Shown: positions 1 through 10,012, numbered from the stretch's first letter. The stretch: 64,000 bases of DNA from an uncultured Clostridia bacterium (GCA_948502395.1 CAOPES010000007.1:53847-117846); one strand, 5' to 3'. The notes: a model not told the origin generated them from the sequence alone. Made by a program: numbers and translations.

Positions 1-1741
1 AATAGAAATAACAGAATCAGTAAGTGTAAAAGACTTAGCAGCTGAAATGAAAAAAACAACAGCTGATGTTATCAAAAAACTATTAGGATATGGAATTATG
101 GCAACAATCAACCAAGAAATAGACTTTGATACAGCATATTTAATAGCACAAGAATTTGGAATTACAGCAGTTAAGAAAGAAACTGTAACAGAAGAAGATA
201 TCTTATTTGATGACTCAGAAGATAGAGAAGAAGATTTAAGAGAAAGACCACCAGTAATAGTAGTTATGGGACACGTAGACCACGGAAAAACATCACTTCT
301 AGACGCAGTTAGAAAAACAAATGTAATAGAAGGCGAAGCAGGTGGAATTACACAAGCAATAGGTGCATACAAAGTAAAAGTAAATGATAGAGAAATAACA
401 TTCTTAGATACACCAGGACACGAAGCATTTACAGCAATGCGTGCAAGGGGTGCGCAAATAACAGATATTGCAATTCTAGTAGTTGCAGCAAATGATGGTG
501 TAAAACCACAAACAGTAGAAGCTATAAACCATGCTAAATCAGCTGGAATACCAATTATTGTAGCAATAAACAAAATTGACTTACCAGACGCAAATATTGA
601 TAAAGTAAAACAAGAATTAATGACATATGAATTAGTACCAGAAGAATGGGGTGGAGACACAATATATGTTCCAATCTCAGCTAAAAAAGGAGAAAATATT
701 GACCAATTATTAGAAATGGTACTATTAGAAGCAGATGTGTTAGAATTAAAAGCAAATCCAAACAAACAAGCAAAAGGAGCTGTAATAGAAGCAAGGCTTG
801 ACAAATCAAAAGGTGCAATAGCTACAATGCTTGTACAAAGGGGAACATTAGATGTTGGAGATACAATAGTTGTAGGTTCTTCAATTGGTAGAATAAGAGC
901 AATGAAAGACGACAAAGGAAAATCAGTAAAAGCAGCTGGACCATCAACACCAGTAGAAATAATGGGATTAACAGAAGTTCCAGAAGCGGGAGAAACATTC
1001 TACGAAGTTAAAAACGAAAAAATGGCTAAACACTTAATAGAAAGAAGAAAACGTCAAGCTAGAGAAAAAGCAATGGCAAGTGCTACAAAAGTAACATTAG
1101 ACAACTTATTTAGCCAAATGGAAGAAGGAAAACTAAAAGTATTAAATCTAATTGTAAAAGCAGATGTTCAAGGTTCTGTTGAAGCAGTAAAACAATCATT
1201 AGAAAAACTACAAAATGAAGAGGTTAGAGTTAAAGTTATACATGCAGCAGCAGGAGCTGTAAATCAATCAGATGTTACACTTGCAAAAGTTTCAAATGCG
1301 ATAATCATAGCATTTAATGTAAGACCAGACGCTATGGCAAAAGAAATGGCAGAAAAAGATGAAGTTGAAATTAAACAATATTCTATTATTTATCAAGCTA
1401 TTGAAGATGTTGAAATGGCTATGAAAGGTATGTTAGAACCAAAATTTGAAGAAAAAGTTATTGGTAGCGTAGAAGTAAGACAAACATTTAGAATTTCAAA
1501 TGTTGGAACAATAGCTGGTGCTTATGTATTATCTGGAAAAGTTGAAAGAAATGCAGGTATAAGAGTAATTAGAGAAAACGTTGTTATTCACGACGGACAT
1601 TTATCAACATTAAAGAGATTTAAGGATGAAGTTAAAGAAGTAGGTAAAGGATTTGAATGTGGTATTCAAATTGAAAACTACAATGACATTAAAGAAGGCG
1701 ATATGCTTGAGATTTATGTTATGGAAGAAATTAAAAGATAA
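1..1741 (+). CDS. infB: Translation initiation factor IF-2 (5' end outside window)
   Basis: IF-2 is the GTPase that places initiator fMet-tRNA on the 30S subunit. The frame is open from base 2, upstream of the first ATG at 47, and the leading residues ([16 protein letters not shown]) match the IF-2 N-terminal domain, so the gene is cut by the window edge. G1 GHVDHGKT, G3 DTPGH, G4 NKID and G5 SAK are all present, followed by the long C-terminal domains with the usual IF-2 length (579 aa visible). It heads the string infB-rbfA-nrnA-truB, the normal Firmicute order. CGG trinucleotides occur three times in the gene but always out of frame. Confidence 0.98.
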   Translation, partial: IEITESVSVKDLAAEMKKTTADVIKKLLGYGIMATINQEIDFDTAYLIAQEFGITAVKKETVTEEDILFDDSEDREEDLRERPPVIVVMGHVDHGKTSLLDAVRKTNVIEGEAGGITQAIGAYKVKVNDREITFLDTPGHEAFTAMRARGAQITDIAILVVAANDGVKPQTVEAINHAKSAGIPIIVAINKIDLPDANIDKVKQELMTYELVPEEWGGDTIYVPISAKKGENIDQLLEMVLLEADVLELKANPNKQAKGAVIEARLDKSKGAIATMLVQRGTLDVGDTIVVGSSIGRIRAMKDDKGKSVKAAGPSTPVEIMGLTEVPEAGETFYEVKNEKMAKHLIERRKRQAREKAMASATKVTLDNLFSQMEEGKLKVLNLIVKADVQGSVEAVKQSLEKLQNEEVRVKVIHAAAGAVNQSDVTLAKVSNAIIIAFNVRPDAMAKEMAEKDEVEIKQYSIIYQAIEDVEMAMKGMLEPKFEEKVIGSVEVRQTFRISNVGTIAGAYVLSGKVERNAGIRVIRENVVIHDGHLSTLKRFKDEVKEVGKGFECGIQIENYNDIKEGDMLEIYVMEEIKR

Positions 1742-1760
1742 AGCTCGGAAGATAATTGTA

Positions 1761-1794
1761 TTTGGCATTGTTGAATTAAGTTTTCAATGCCAAA
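1761..1794 (+). terminator. Hairpin between infB and rbfA
   Basis: A perfect 10-bp inverted repeat (TTTGGCATTG / CAATGCCAAA) with a 14-nt loop lies 20 nt after the infB stop. No T-run follows, so it is more likely an RNA-processing or attenuation hairpin inside the operon than a full terminator. Confidence 0.45.
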
Positions 1795-1834
1795 TGCTAA
1801 TTCTTTTCCAAGCAATAAAGGAAAGGATAGAAAA

Positions 1835-2200
1835 ATGCCAGAAAATCAAAATAGATTAGGTCGTATTGACGAACAATACAGAAAAGAAATAAGTCAAATT
1901 TTAAATTATGAACTAAAAAATCCAAATGTAACAGGACTAATTAGTGTAACAAAAGTTAAAGTTACAAATGACCTAAAATTTGCAAAAGTATATGTAAGTA
2001 TTTTAAATTCTAAAAACTTAAAAGATACATTGGCAGGGTTAAAAAAGTCAGCAGGATTTATTAGAAGTGAATTGGCAAAAAGAGTAAATTTAAGAAACAC
2101 ACCAGAAATCATATTTGAACTAGATGATTCATTAGAATATGGTGCTAGAATTGATAATATCTTAAAAGAAATTATGCCAAAAAAAGAAGAGGAGAAATAA
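1835..2200 (+). CDS. rbfA: Ribosome-binding factor A
   Basis: RbfA is a small KH-fold protein that helps mature the 30S subunit and the 5' end of 16S rRNA. The 121-aa product has the family opening (NRLGRIDEQYRKEISQIL) and the conserved VTKVKVTNDLKFAKVYVS strand. I chose ATG 1835 because AAGGAAAGGA lies just upstream and the protein then starts at the family's usual place. An in-frame ATG at 1787 would add 16 residues encoded by the hairpin region. It ends 1 nt before nrnA starts, so the two are probably translated together. Confidence 0.95.
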   Translation: MPENQNRLGRIDEQYRKEISQILNYELKNPNVTGLISVTKVKVTNDLKFAKVYVSILNSKNLKDTLAGLKKSAGFIRSELAKRVNLRNTPEIIFELDDSLEYGARIDNILKEIMPKKEEEK

Positions 2201-2201
2201 T

Positions 2202-3161
2202 ATGACATTAGACGAAATTTTAACTCAAATAAAATTGAGTGAAAAAATAGTTGTATTAACACACGAATCTCCTGATGGAGATGCAATAGGAAGTAGTTTA
2301 GCTATGAAACTTATGTTAGAACAACTAGGAAAACAAGCAGATGTAATAATTCCAGAATATTCTAGATTATTTGGATTTTTGCCATTAGCAGACCAAATAA
2401 AAGAAAGTTCAGAAATAACAAACTATGATTTAGCAATATCTGTTGACTGTGCAGACTTAAAAAGACTTGCTAAAAATGAATACTTCGAAAATGCAAAAAG
2501 AACAATTGTAATAGACCACCATGGCAGTAACAAAATGTATGGAGACCTGAACTATGTAAATCCAGTGTCTCCTGCCTGCTGTGAGGTTCTAGTAGGAATG
2601 TTTGGATATTTTAATATAGACATAACAAAAGAACTAGGAACTTGCCTTGTTACAGGAATTATAACAGATACAGGCGGATTTAGACACGATGGTGTAAATC
2701 CAGAAACATTTGAATTTACAGCAGAATTAATGAGAAAAGGTGTTAATATACCAAGAATATACAAAAAAGTATTGCGTACAATTACAAAAGCAAATTTCTT
2801 ATTACAAAAAAGGGTAATAGAAAGAATGGAACTACTAGCAGACGGACAAATAACATATACATATATAACAAAACAAGACGAAGAAGAAGTGAATGCAGAA
2901 CCAGGTGACCATGAAGGTTTGGTGGAAATAGGTAGAGACATAGAAGGTGTGCAAGTTTCTATATTTGTAAGACAAAAAGATGAAAACACATACAAAATAT
3001 CACTACGTTCTAGTGAAAAAGTAAATGCCTCAGATGTATGTTTAATGTTCGGCGGTGGTGGACACCCAAGAGCTGCTGGTGCGTCAATTCAAGGTGATTT
3101 AGACCAGGTTAAGGAAAAGATAGTAAAAGAAGTAGAAAAAGCATTGAATGTGGAGAAATAG
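2202..3161 (+). CDS. nrnA: Bifunctional oligoribonuclease / pAp phosphatase NrnA (DHH family)
   Basis: NrnA degrades nano-RNAs and dephosphorylates 3'-phosphoadenosine 5'-phosphate, using two metals. The 319-aa protein has the DHH-family motifs in order: HESPDGDAIGSS near residue 20, VDCAD near 85, the DHH signature near 105 and the C-terminal DHHA1 glycine motif GGGGHPRAAGA near 285. It sits between rbfA and truB, as in many Clostridia. Its stop codon is separated from the truB start by a single base, suggesting translational coupling. Confidence 0.95.
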   Translation: MTLDEILTQIKLSEKIVVLTHESPDGDAIGSSLAMKLMLEQLGKQADVIIPEYSRLFGFLPLADQIKESSEITNYDLAISVDCADLKRLAKNEYFENAKRTIVIDHHGSNKMYGDLNYVNPVSPACCEVLVGMFGYFNIDITKELGTCLVTGIITDTGGFRHDGVNPETFEFTAELMRKGVNIPRIYKKVLRTITKANFLLQKRVIERMELLADGQITYTYITKQDEEEVNAEPGDHEGLVEIGRDIEGVQVSIFVRQKDENTYKISLRSSEKVNASDVCLMFGGGGHPRAAGASIQGDLDQVKEKIVKEVEKALNVEK

Positions 3162-3162
3162 T

Positions 3163-4030
3163 ATGGATGGAATAATAGTAGTAAATAAACCAAAAGGTTG
3201 TACTTCACATGACATTGTATATAAAGTAAAGAAAATAACAAACAGTAAGGTTCGGTCATACTGGAACCTTAGACCCAATGGCAACAGGAGTGTTGCCATT
3301 ACTAATTGGTAAAGGAACTTTATGTTCTAAATATTTGATAAACCACGACAAAATTTATCAAGCTAAAATTCAATTAGGACAAAAGACTGATACAGCAGAT
3401 GCAGAAGGTGAAATTATAGAAGAAAAAATTGTGCCAGATGAAATATTTCAAAATGGAGAAACGGAGAAAATACTTGCAACTTTCGTTGGTAAACAAGAAC
3501 AAGTGCCACCTATGTATTCAGCTATAAAAGTAAATGGTAAAAAACTTTACGAATATGCAAGAAAAGGTCAAACAGTAGAAATACAACCAAGACAAATTGA
3601 GATTTATGACATAAAACTAATGAAATTGGATAATGAAAATAAACAATTGCAATTTCAGGTTAGTTGCTCAAAAGGTACATATATTAGGAGCTTGTGTGAA
3701 GACATAGCTAAAAGACTAGGTACAGTAGGTTATATGTGCGAGCTAAATAGAGTTCAAGTTGGAGATTTTAATATAAGCAATTCTGTAACAGTTGAAGAGT
3801 TACAAGAAAATATAGATGTATTGGACAAGCATTTGATTTCATTAGAAGATTTATTTGAGAATAGATCTACTATAAATTTGAATAGTAGAAAGTTACAACT
3901 GTTTTTGAATGGTGTGCAGTTGTCTGTTCAAGAAGTAGATGGAGTTTATAGGGTTTATTCTGAGAATAATTTTGTTGGAATTGGAACTATTAATAATGGA
4001 CTTTTGAAGAGAGATGTAATTGTTTTTTAA
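3163..4030 (+). CDS. truB: tRNA pseudouridine-55 synthase TruB, frame broken once at a CGG codon
   Basis: TruB makes pseudouridine 55 in the T-loop of tRNAs. The N-terminal part (MDGIIVVNKPKGCTSHDIV, from ATG 3163) and the remainder (GHTGTLDPMATGVLP onward) are in frames differing by +1. The break falls between Val and Gly of the conserved KVGHTGTLDP catalytic motif, where GTT is followed by CGG (3253-3255). Skipping the C restores GGT = Gly and the full motif with catalytic Asp, giving 288 aa, the normal family length. Unshifted translation stops about 20 codons later. Everything else looks intact, so I treat this as a functional gene needing +1 frameshifting. An automatic pipeline would call it a frameshifted pseudogene. 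Confidence 0.9.
3253..3255 (+). other. +1 frameshift site, CGG in truB (GTT CGGT CAT)
   Basis: In-frame CGG after GTT. Skipping C3253 gives GGT CAT ACT, that is Gly-His-Thr of the conserved TruB motif. One of seven equivalent sites in the window. Confidence 0.85.
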
Positions 4031-4130
4031 AAAATGTATATCAAAATTCTTAAAATTTGTATATTGAATTAGTTAAAATATGTATATTGAAATTCTTAAA
4101 ATTTGTATATTGGATTTAATAAGTTTGGAA
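4031..4130 (+). repeat. Short AT-rich tandem repeat after truB
   Basis: Two imperfect copies of a unit of about 46-50 nt built on the phrases ATGTATAT and AATTCTTAAAATTTGTATATTG follow the truB stop directly. No ORF or clear hairpin is associated. Function unknown. Confidence 0.5.
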
Positions 4131-4225
4131 ATTTGAATTTAATACAAGAAAACCTTACACAAGTATTGAAATTTACTTATTAGTATAGTAGAATATATAA
4201 AAATAAGAAATGGAGATGGTAATAT

Positions 4226-4858
4226 ATGAAAAAGTTAGAAAAAGATTTTAATTCTAATAACCAAACTTTTGAAGATATTAAACACATTGATGAGAACGGA
4301 ACTGAATACTGGTATGCGAGAGAGTTACAGGAAGTTTTAGATTATAAAGAATGGAGAAAATTTGAAAATGCTATTGAAAAAGCAAAAAAGGCATGCGAAA
4401 ACACTGGAATTAGTAAGTTTGGGCATTTTGTCGGTGCCGACAAAATGGTGCAAATAGGTTCAGGAGCAAAAAGAAAACAGAAGGACTACAAACTAACCCG
4501 TTACGCATGTTACTTAATAGCACAAAACGGAGACAGCAGAAAAAAAGTAATTGCACTTGCACAAACATACTTTGCAATACAAACGAGAAAACAAGAAATA
4601 AGTGAAAAAGAATATAGTGATGAACTTATAGCAAATTTATTTAGAATTTCCCAAACGGAGCAAAAACTAAGAAGAGACAATATACAAACAGAAAAGGCTG
4701 CATATATCACACATAATGAAGTTGGAAAAATTGTTAGAAAAGCAATAGAAAAAGCAGGTGGCACTATGCCAGAAGATTTACCAACACCGAAAAAGAGCTC
4801 AAAGCAATTAGAAAAAGAAAACAAGAAGAAATCAATAAAAAGAAGACTATATTTTTAA
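4226..4858 (+). CDS. dinD: DinD-like DNA-damage-inducible protein, lacking the central segment
   Basis: The N-terminal half (FEDIKHIDENGTEYWYAREL, KACENTG, LTRYACYLIAQNGD, ALAQTYFAIQTRKQE) and the C-terminal part (ANLFRISQTEQKLRRDN, THNEVGKIVRKAI, GGTMPEDLPTPKKSSKQLE) match E. coli DinD. In E. coli about 65-70 residues separate them, including a Gly/Tyr-rich stretch. Here they are joined directly after EYSDE, giving 210 aa instead of about 274. DinD is LexA-regulated in E. coli and inhibits RecA filaments. I see no obvious LexA operator here, and the 195-bp upstream gap is AT-rich. A good Shine-Dalgarno (GGAGATGG) precedes ATG 4226. Function by family; the effect of the deletion is unknown. 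Confidence 0.8.
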   Translation: MKKLEKDFNSNNQTFEDIKHIDENGTEYWYARELQEVLDYKEWRKFENAIEKAKKACENTGISKFGHFVGADKMVQIGSGAKRKQKDYKLTRYACYLIAQNGDSRKKVIALAQTYFAIQTRKQEISEKEYSDELIANLFRISQTEQKLRRDNIQTEKAAYITHNEVGKIVRKAIEKAGGTMPEDLPTPKKSSKQLEKENKKKSIKRRLYF

Positions 4859-4878
4859 GAAAATAAAGAATAAAAGAA

Positions 4879-4921
4879 AATCACTTTCATATACTTAATT
4901 AAAAAGTATAGGAGAGTGATT
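4879..4921 (+). promoter_or_regulatory. Hairpin that would hide the ribosome-binding site of the next gene
   Basis: An 18-nt inverted repeat with two mismatches (arms 4879-4896 and 4904-4921) has its right arm spanning AGGAG at 4910-4914, the Shine-Dalgarno of the TTG start at 4925. In RNA the stem would pair the ribosome-binding site. It could alternatively end dinD transcription, but it lacks a T-run. Confidence 0.45.
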
Positions 4922-4924
4922 TAA

Positions 4925-5770
4925 TTGTATTATATCCAAGAAACTGACAAGCCCAACCCAATAACAAAACTATTCAACATAGTACAAGCAAAAGGGGACA
5001 AACTAATACTACCAATAGGACAAGAAGAAATAAAAACAAAAAAAGCAGAAAAACTAGCACAAAAAACAATAAAAATACTAGAAAAAACAAACAGCAAAAA
5101 AGTAGTACTAAGTAAACAAATAAGCAAGCAAGAAGAATACACAAATTTTTTACACAGTTATGGAGCAAAAATAATAGAAGGAAAATGGCTATTCAAAGCA
5201 CTTACACTAAAAGTATTAGATTACATAGTAGAAAAAAAGAGACTAAAAAAAGAAGAACTACAAATATCAATACTAATAAACGAAATAGAACCCAATATGT
5301 TAGAAAACATAAAAGAAATAGTAAAACAATATAAAAGAGTAAACATAGTAACAAACCACTTTGAAAAATTCAAAAAAATAGAACAACAAATTTTTGACGA
5401 ATACGGAATTATGATTACAGTAACAAACAACAAGAAGAAAAGTCTCTCAAAATCTCAACTTATTTTAAATGTTGATTTCCCAAAAGAACTAATTAACAAG
5501 TATAGAATTTTTGAAGAAGCAATTATTGTGAATTTATGTGGAAATGTAGCAATATCAAGCAAAAGATTTAATGGGATTAATATAATTGACTATGAAATAG
5601 ATTATACAAGTGATGAAGAATTTGATTTTGATAAAAACAATCTATATGACAAAAAGAAAATTTATGAAGCACATATTTATACAAATAGGACATTTGATTA
5701 TTTGCAAAAACAGTTTGTGAATGATAAGGTCAAAATAAGACATTTACAGGCTAATAATAGCATTTTATAA
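4925..5770 (+). CDS. Conserved-looking protein of unknown function
   Basis: A 281-aa cytoplasmic protein that I do not recognise. It starts with TTG, supported by AGGAG 10 nt upstream and no better in-frame start. The sequence is Lys/Glu/Ile-rich in the first 170 residues. A more structured C-terminal half follows, with hydrophobic strands (SQLILNVDFP, AIIVNLCGNVAISS) reminiscent of an alpha/beta Rossmann-like fold. There is no signal peptide and no membrane segment. It stands alone between dinD and the penicillin-binding protein. Codon use matches its neighbours. No function can be proposed. Confidence 0.75.
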   Translation: MYYIQETDKPNPITKLFNIVQAKGDKLILPIGQEEIKTKKAEKLAQKTIKILEKTNSKKVVLSKQISKQEEYTNFLHSYGAKIIEGKWLFKALTLKVLDYIVEKKRLKKEELQISILINEIEPNMLENIKEIVKQYKRVNIVTNHFEKFKKIEQQIFDEYGIMITVTNNKKKSLSKSQLILNVDFPKELINKYRIFEEAIIVNLCGNVAISSKRFNGINIIDYEIDYTSDEEFDFDKNNLYDKKKIYEAHIYTNRTFDYLQKQFVNDKVKIRHLQANNSIL

Positions 5771-5888
5771 AAGTTATCTATGAAAAATGCAAAAGTTATC
5801 TGCCAAAAATGTAAAAAAGCTTTTCTTTTTTGTAAAAATGTAATATAATAAGCTTACGAAAAAATCAAGTTGGCAAGGAGGGAATAAA

Positions 5889-8549
5889 ATGCCAAGTAAC
5901 AGTAAAGATAACAACAAAGCAAGACCAAGTAAAATACAAAGAAACAAAAAAAGACCTACAAAAAAAACAGGAACAAGAAAACCACAAGTAAAGAAAACAA
6001 AAAACGGAAATAAAAAGAAAAAATCACATCCAAAATTAATGATGGCAATAAAAATAGTATTAGTAATATTCTTATTACTTGCAGTAATAGGAGCAGGAAT
6101 AATAGCAGGAATATTCTTTGGACTATTTGGAGACGATTTCGAAATAGGAAAAGATGAACTAAAAATAGCAGCATCAAACTCAGTAGTAGTAGACGCAAAT
6201 GGCTCAGTAATAGCGAATTTAAGCGGGGACGAAAAAAGAAAAGTAATAACATTAGACGAAATGGCAGACTACCTACCAAAAGCATATGTAGCAATTGAAG
6301 ACGAAAGATTTTATAAACATAGTGGAGTAGATTTTAAAAGAACAGCAGGAGCGATATTAACAACACTAATCGGAAAAAATACATATGGTGGAAGTACAAT
6401 TACACAACAATTAGTAAAAAACATAACAAAAGATGATGAAGCATCAGGAATGGCAGGAATATTCAGAAAAGTAAAAGAATGGGCAAAAGCATATCAAGTA
6501 GAAAGAATGATATCAAAAGACCAAATATTAGAACTATACCTAAACATACTATTTGTTGGTGGAGAAGGGAATTTACACGGAGTAGAATTAGGTGCAGAAT
6601 ATTATTTTAATAAAAGTGCAAAAGATTTAAGCTTAGCAGAATGTGCATATTTAGCTGGAATAAACAGCAGACCAACATATTATAACCCATACAAACTAGC
6701 ATCTGATACAGACACAGAAGAAAAAAGAGCAGAAAGAATAAAATCAAAAATTCTAACAGTACTTGCAAAAATGAAAGAACTAGGATACATTCCAAACGAA
6801 GAAGAATACAACCAAGCAGTAGAACAAGCAAATGCAGGATTAAAATTTGAAAAAGGACAAATAGCAACAGGAAGTAATCATTCTTACCATACAGATGCAG
6901 TAATAGATCAAGTAATAAGCCAAGTTATGGAAGAAAAAGACATATCAAGAACACTAGCAGAAAATTATGTATACAGTAGTGGCTTAACAATATATTCAAC
7001 TGTTAAACCTGAAATACAAGCAAGAGTAGAAGAAGAAACTAAAAAAGCAAAATACATAAAACCAGGACACGAAAAAAACAAAGACGGAACATTAAAAAAT
7101 GAACAAACACAAGCAGCAATGGTAATTATAGATAATAAGACTGGATATGTATTAGGAGTTTCAGGTGGACTAGGAGAAAAAGCAATATCAGGACTAAACA
7201 GGGGAACACAATCAGCAAGACAACCAGGTTCATCAATAAAACCAATAGCAGACATAGCACCAGCATTACAAGAAAAAGTAATTACAGCATCAACAATGTA
7301 TACAGATGTACTTACAGACTTTGGTGGTGGATATAAGCCAAAAAATGAAGAAAATTATTTAGGAAATATCAACATTAGAACAATACTTGCAAAATCACAA
7401 AACGTACCAGAAGTAAAAATAATGAGAGAACTAACACCAGGAAAATCAATAGATTATTTAAGAAATTTTGGAGTAACAACATTAACAAAATCAAGTGAAG
7501 TTGAAAGTAGCAAACCAAATGACGAACATTTATCACTTGCAATAGGTGGACTATCAGAAGGAATTAGTCCATTAGAAATGGCAGCAGCATATGCAGCAAT
7601 TGCAAACAATGGAGAATATATAGAACCAACATTCTACACAAAAGTAGTAGATGCAAATGGAGATACAGTATTAACACCAACACAAGAAAAGAAAAGAGTT
7701 ATATCAGAACAAAATGCATATATAACAAGTACAATTATGCAAGGAACAGTAAAAGCAGGTGGAACAGCGCCATACTGTGCTATAACAGGAATGGATGTAG
7801 CAGCAAAAACAGGAACAACTGACGGACACAAAGATAGATGGCTATGTGGATTTACACCATATTATTCAGCAGCTTGTTGGTTTGGATATGATAGTCCAGA
7901 AGAAGTTGTACAAAGAGAATATTCAGCTAACCCAGCAGCATTAATTTGGAGTTCAGTAATGAAAGATATTCATAAAGGATTAACAGGTGCAACATTTACA
8001 AAACCAAATGGAATAGTAGAACAAAAGGTATGTACACTAACAGGTGGATTAGCAACAACAGGTTGTCCTTCATATACAGAAATATTTACAGCAGATAACT
8101 TACCAGAACAATGCCAAGGACATGGAAGCCAAGCTATATGTTCAGAAACAAATAAAATAGCAACAGAATATTGTTCACAATATGTAACAGTAACAAACAA
8201 GCCATATGGCGGATTATTACCAAAAGAACAATTAAACCTATGGAAACCAGTAAATGGAGCAACTGTTACAGGCGGTGGAAAAGTAGAAGATACATGTAAT
8301 GTTCATACAAAACCAAAAGAAGTAGAAAAACCACAAGAACAACCAAAGCCAAATACAACAACAAATACAAATAACACAAATACAAATCCTTCTGGAAATG
8401 GAGATACTACAAGTGGGGGAAGCAGCACAGGAGGCTCTACAAGTGGTGAGAAACCAAGTGGAGGCTCTTCTGGTGGAAGTGGAACAACAGGTGGAGAAAA
8501 CACAGGTGGAAGTGGAACAGAAGAAAAGCCAGGAGAAGGAAAAGAATAA
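5889..8549 (+). CDS. Class A penicillin-binding protein (transglycosylase/transpeptidase)
   Basis: This is a bifunctional peptidoglycan synthase anchored in the membrane. The 886-aa protein has a very basic cytoplasmic tail (residues 1-50) and one membrane helix (about 51-79). A GT51 transglycosylase domain follows, with AIEDERFYKHSG near 135 and GGSTITQQLVKN near 170. The transpeptidase domain has SxxK in GSSIKP (about 448), a SQN motif, and KTG in AAKTGTTDG (about 640). The last 90 residues are Pro/Asn/Thr then Gly/Ser/Thr/Glu rich, a disordered extracellular tail common in Clostridial PBP1a. A GGAGGG Shine-Dalgarno precedes ATG 5889, and a TATAAT lies at 5844-5849. Confidence 0.95.
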   Translation: MPSNSKDNNKARPSKIQRNKKRPTKKTGTRKPQVKKTKNGNKKKKSHPKLMMAIKIVLVIFLLLAVIGAGIIAGIFFGLFGDDFEIGKDELKIAASNSVVVDANGSVIANLSGDEKRKVITLDEMADYLPKAYVAIEDERFYKHSGVDFKRTAGAILTTLIGKNTYGGSTITQQLVKNITKDDEASGMAGIFRKVKEWAKAYQVERMISKDQILELYLNILFVGGEGNLHGVELGAEYYFNKSAKDLSLAECAYLAGINSRPTYYNPYKLASDTDTEEKRAERIKSKILTVLAKMKELGYIPNEEEYNQAVEQANAGLKFEKGQIATGSNHSYHTDAVIDQVISQVMEEKDISRTLAENYVYSSGLTIYSTVKPEIQARVEEETKKAKYIKPGHEKNKDGTLKNEQTQAAMVIIDNKTGYVLGVSGGLGEKAISGLNRGTQSARQPGSSIKPIADIAPALQEKVITASTMYTDVLTDFGGGYKPKNEENYLGNINIRTILAKSQNVPEVKIMRELTPGKSIDYLRNFGVTTLTKSSEVESSKPNDEHLSLAIGGLSEGISPLEMAAAYAAIANNGEYIEPTFYTKVVDANGDTVLTPTQEKKRVISEQNAYITSTIMQGTVKAGGTAPYCAITGMDVAAKTGTTDGHKDRWLCGFTPYYSAACWFGYDSPEEVVQREYSANPAALIWSSVMKDIHKGLTGATFTKPNGIVEQKVCTLTGGLATTGCPSYTEIFTADNLPEQCQGHGSQAICSETNKIATEYCSQYVTVTNKPYGGLLPKEQLNLWKPVNGATVTGGGKVEDTCNVHTKPKEVEKPQEQPKPNTTTNTNNTNTNPSGNGDTTSGGSSTGGSTSGEKPSGGSSGGSGTTGGENTGGSGTEEKPGEGKE

Positions 8550-8561
8550 ATATAGGTTTGA

Positions 8562-8596
8562 AAATTGCCAAAAAGGACCGTCCCTTTTGGCAATTT
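8562..8596. repeat. Family A palindromic element, short form
   Basis: Arms AAATTGCCAAAA / TTTTGGCAATTT enclose a GGACCGTCCC core. It lies between the PBP stop and the cysS ribosome-binding site. It is the shortest member of a family also found at 19930, 30971, 35346, 43736, 56651 and 59536. Confidence 0.85.
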
Positions 8597-8617
8597 CGAA
8601 CAAGAAAAGGAGTAGAT

Positions 8618-10000
8618 ATGGATATATACTTATATAACACATTAACAAGAAACAAAGACAAATTTATACCACTAGATAATAAAGAGATAAGAATGTATTC
8701 TTGTGGGCCAACAGTATATAAAGATGCAACAATTGGAAATATGAGAACAAATATATTTCAAGATGTTTTAAGAAGAGTGTTACGTTACAATGGATATAAA
8801 ATAAAACACGCAATGAATATAACAGATGTTGGTCATTTAGTTTCAGATGCTGATGAAGGTGAAGATAAAATGCTAAAATCTGCAAGAGAAGAACATAAAT
8901 CACCATATGAAATAGCAGAACATTATACAAAGTTGTTTTTTAAAGATTTAGCAATGTTAAATATAGAAACGCCAGAAATAGTATGTAAAGCAACAGACCA
9001 TATCAAAGAAATGCTAGAATTTGTAGAAAAGTTAGTAGAAAAAGACTTCGCGTATGAAACATCAACAGCAATATATTTTGATATATCAAAATTAGACAAA
9101 TATCCAATATTATCAAACTTAAATGTAGAAGAGCAAAAAGCAGGAGCAAGGGTAGAAGTTGACCCAGAAAAAAGAAACCCATATGATTTTGCATTATGGA
9201 TAAAAGCACCTGAAAACCATTTAATGAAATGGGATAGCCCTTGGGGGGCAAGTTACCCAGGTTGGCACATAGAATGTTCAGCAATGGGAAGAAAATATCT
9301 AGGAGAACAATTTGATATACATACAGGTGGAATTGATTTAATACCAACACATCATGAAAACGAAATAGCGCAAAGTAAAGGTATTTGTGGTAAAGTGCCT
9401 GCAAATTATTGGGTTCATGGAGAATATCTATTAATAGACGGCGGAAAAATGTCAAAAAGTCTAGGAAACGTATATCTAATGAAAGACTTTATCCAAAGAG
9501 GATATAACCCAATAGTATACAAGTTATTCAGTTATTCTTGCCATTACAGAAACAAACTAAACTTTACATGGGACGGAATTGAAGCAGCGTCAAAATCATT
9601 GGAAAGACTAAAAAATGGATATCAAATTCATATGCAAGGAAAAGATGAAGTAGAAGACAAAACTGTTGAAGCATATGAAGAGAAATTCCATAAAGCAATA
9701 AATGATGACCTAAATATGCCATTAGCAATGGGAACAGTTTGGGAAGTTGTAAGAAATGAAAAGAAAAGCCCAAAACTTGCTGAACTATTGCTAAAATTTG
9801 ATACAGTATTAGGATTAGAAATAGACAAAAAAGAAGAACAAGAAGAAATACCACAAGAAATTTTAGATTTAGTAGAACAAAGAACACAAGCAAGACAAAA
9901 CAAAGATTGGGCAAAATCAGATGAATTAAGAGATTTAATTCAAAGTAAAGGATATGACATAAAAGATAGCAAAGAAGGAACAGAAGTAAAAAGAAAATAG
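8618..10000 (+). CDS. cysS: Cysteinyl-tRNA synthetase
   Basis: Class I aminoacyl-tRNA synthetase charging tRNA-Cys. The 460-aa protein has the zinc/active-site Cys in YSCGPTVY, the HIGH-type element ATIGNMRTN near residue 36, the Trp-His region GWHIECSAM and KMSKS in GGKMSKSLGN near 277. I start it at ATG 8618, 7 nt after AAAAGGAG. An upstream in-frame ATG at 8558 would translate the family A repeat and is unlikely. galE follows 12 nt later. Confidence 0.97.
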   Translation: MDIYLYNTLTRNKDKFIPLDNKEIRMYSCGPTVYKDATIGNMRTNIFQDVLRRVLRYNGYKIKHAMNITDVGHLVSDADEGEDKMLKSAREEHKSPYEIAEHYTKLFFKDLAMLNIETPEIVCKATDHIKEMLEFVEKLVEKDFAYETSTAIYFDISKLDKYPILSNLNVEEQKAGARVEVDPEKRNPYDFALWIKAPENHLMKWDSPWGASYPGWHIECSAMGRKYLGEQFDIHTGGIDLIPTHHENEIAQSKGICGKVPANYWVHGEYLLIDGGKMSKSLGNVYLMKDFIQRGYNPIVYKLFSYSCHYRNKLNFTWDGIEAASKSLERLKNGYQIHMQGKDEVEDKTVEAYEEKFHKAINDDLNMPLAMGTVWEVVRNEKKSPKLAELLLKFDTVLGLEIDKKEEQEEIPQEILDLVEQRTQARQNKDWAKSDELRDLIQSKGYDIKDSKEGTEVKRK

Positions 10001-10012
10001 GAGTGTGAGAAA

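Noticed and set aside
8558..8617. N-terminal extensions of cysS, glmM, rsmE, def and the DUF1064 gene into repeat elements
   Set aside because: Open by chance through the palindromes. Good Shine-Dalgarno sequences and family N-termini support the downstream starts.
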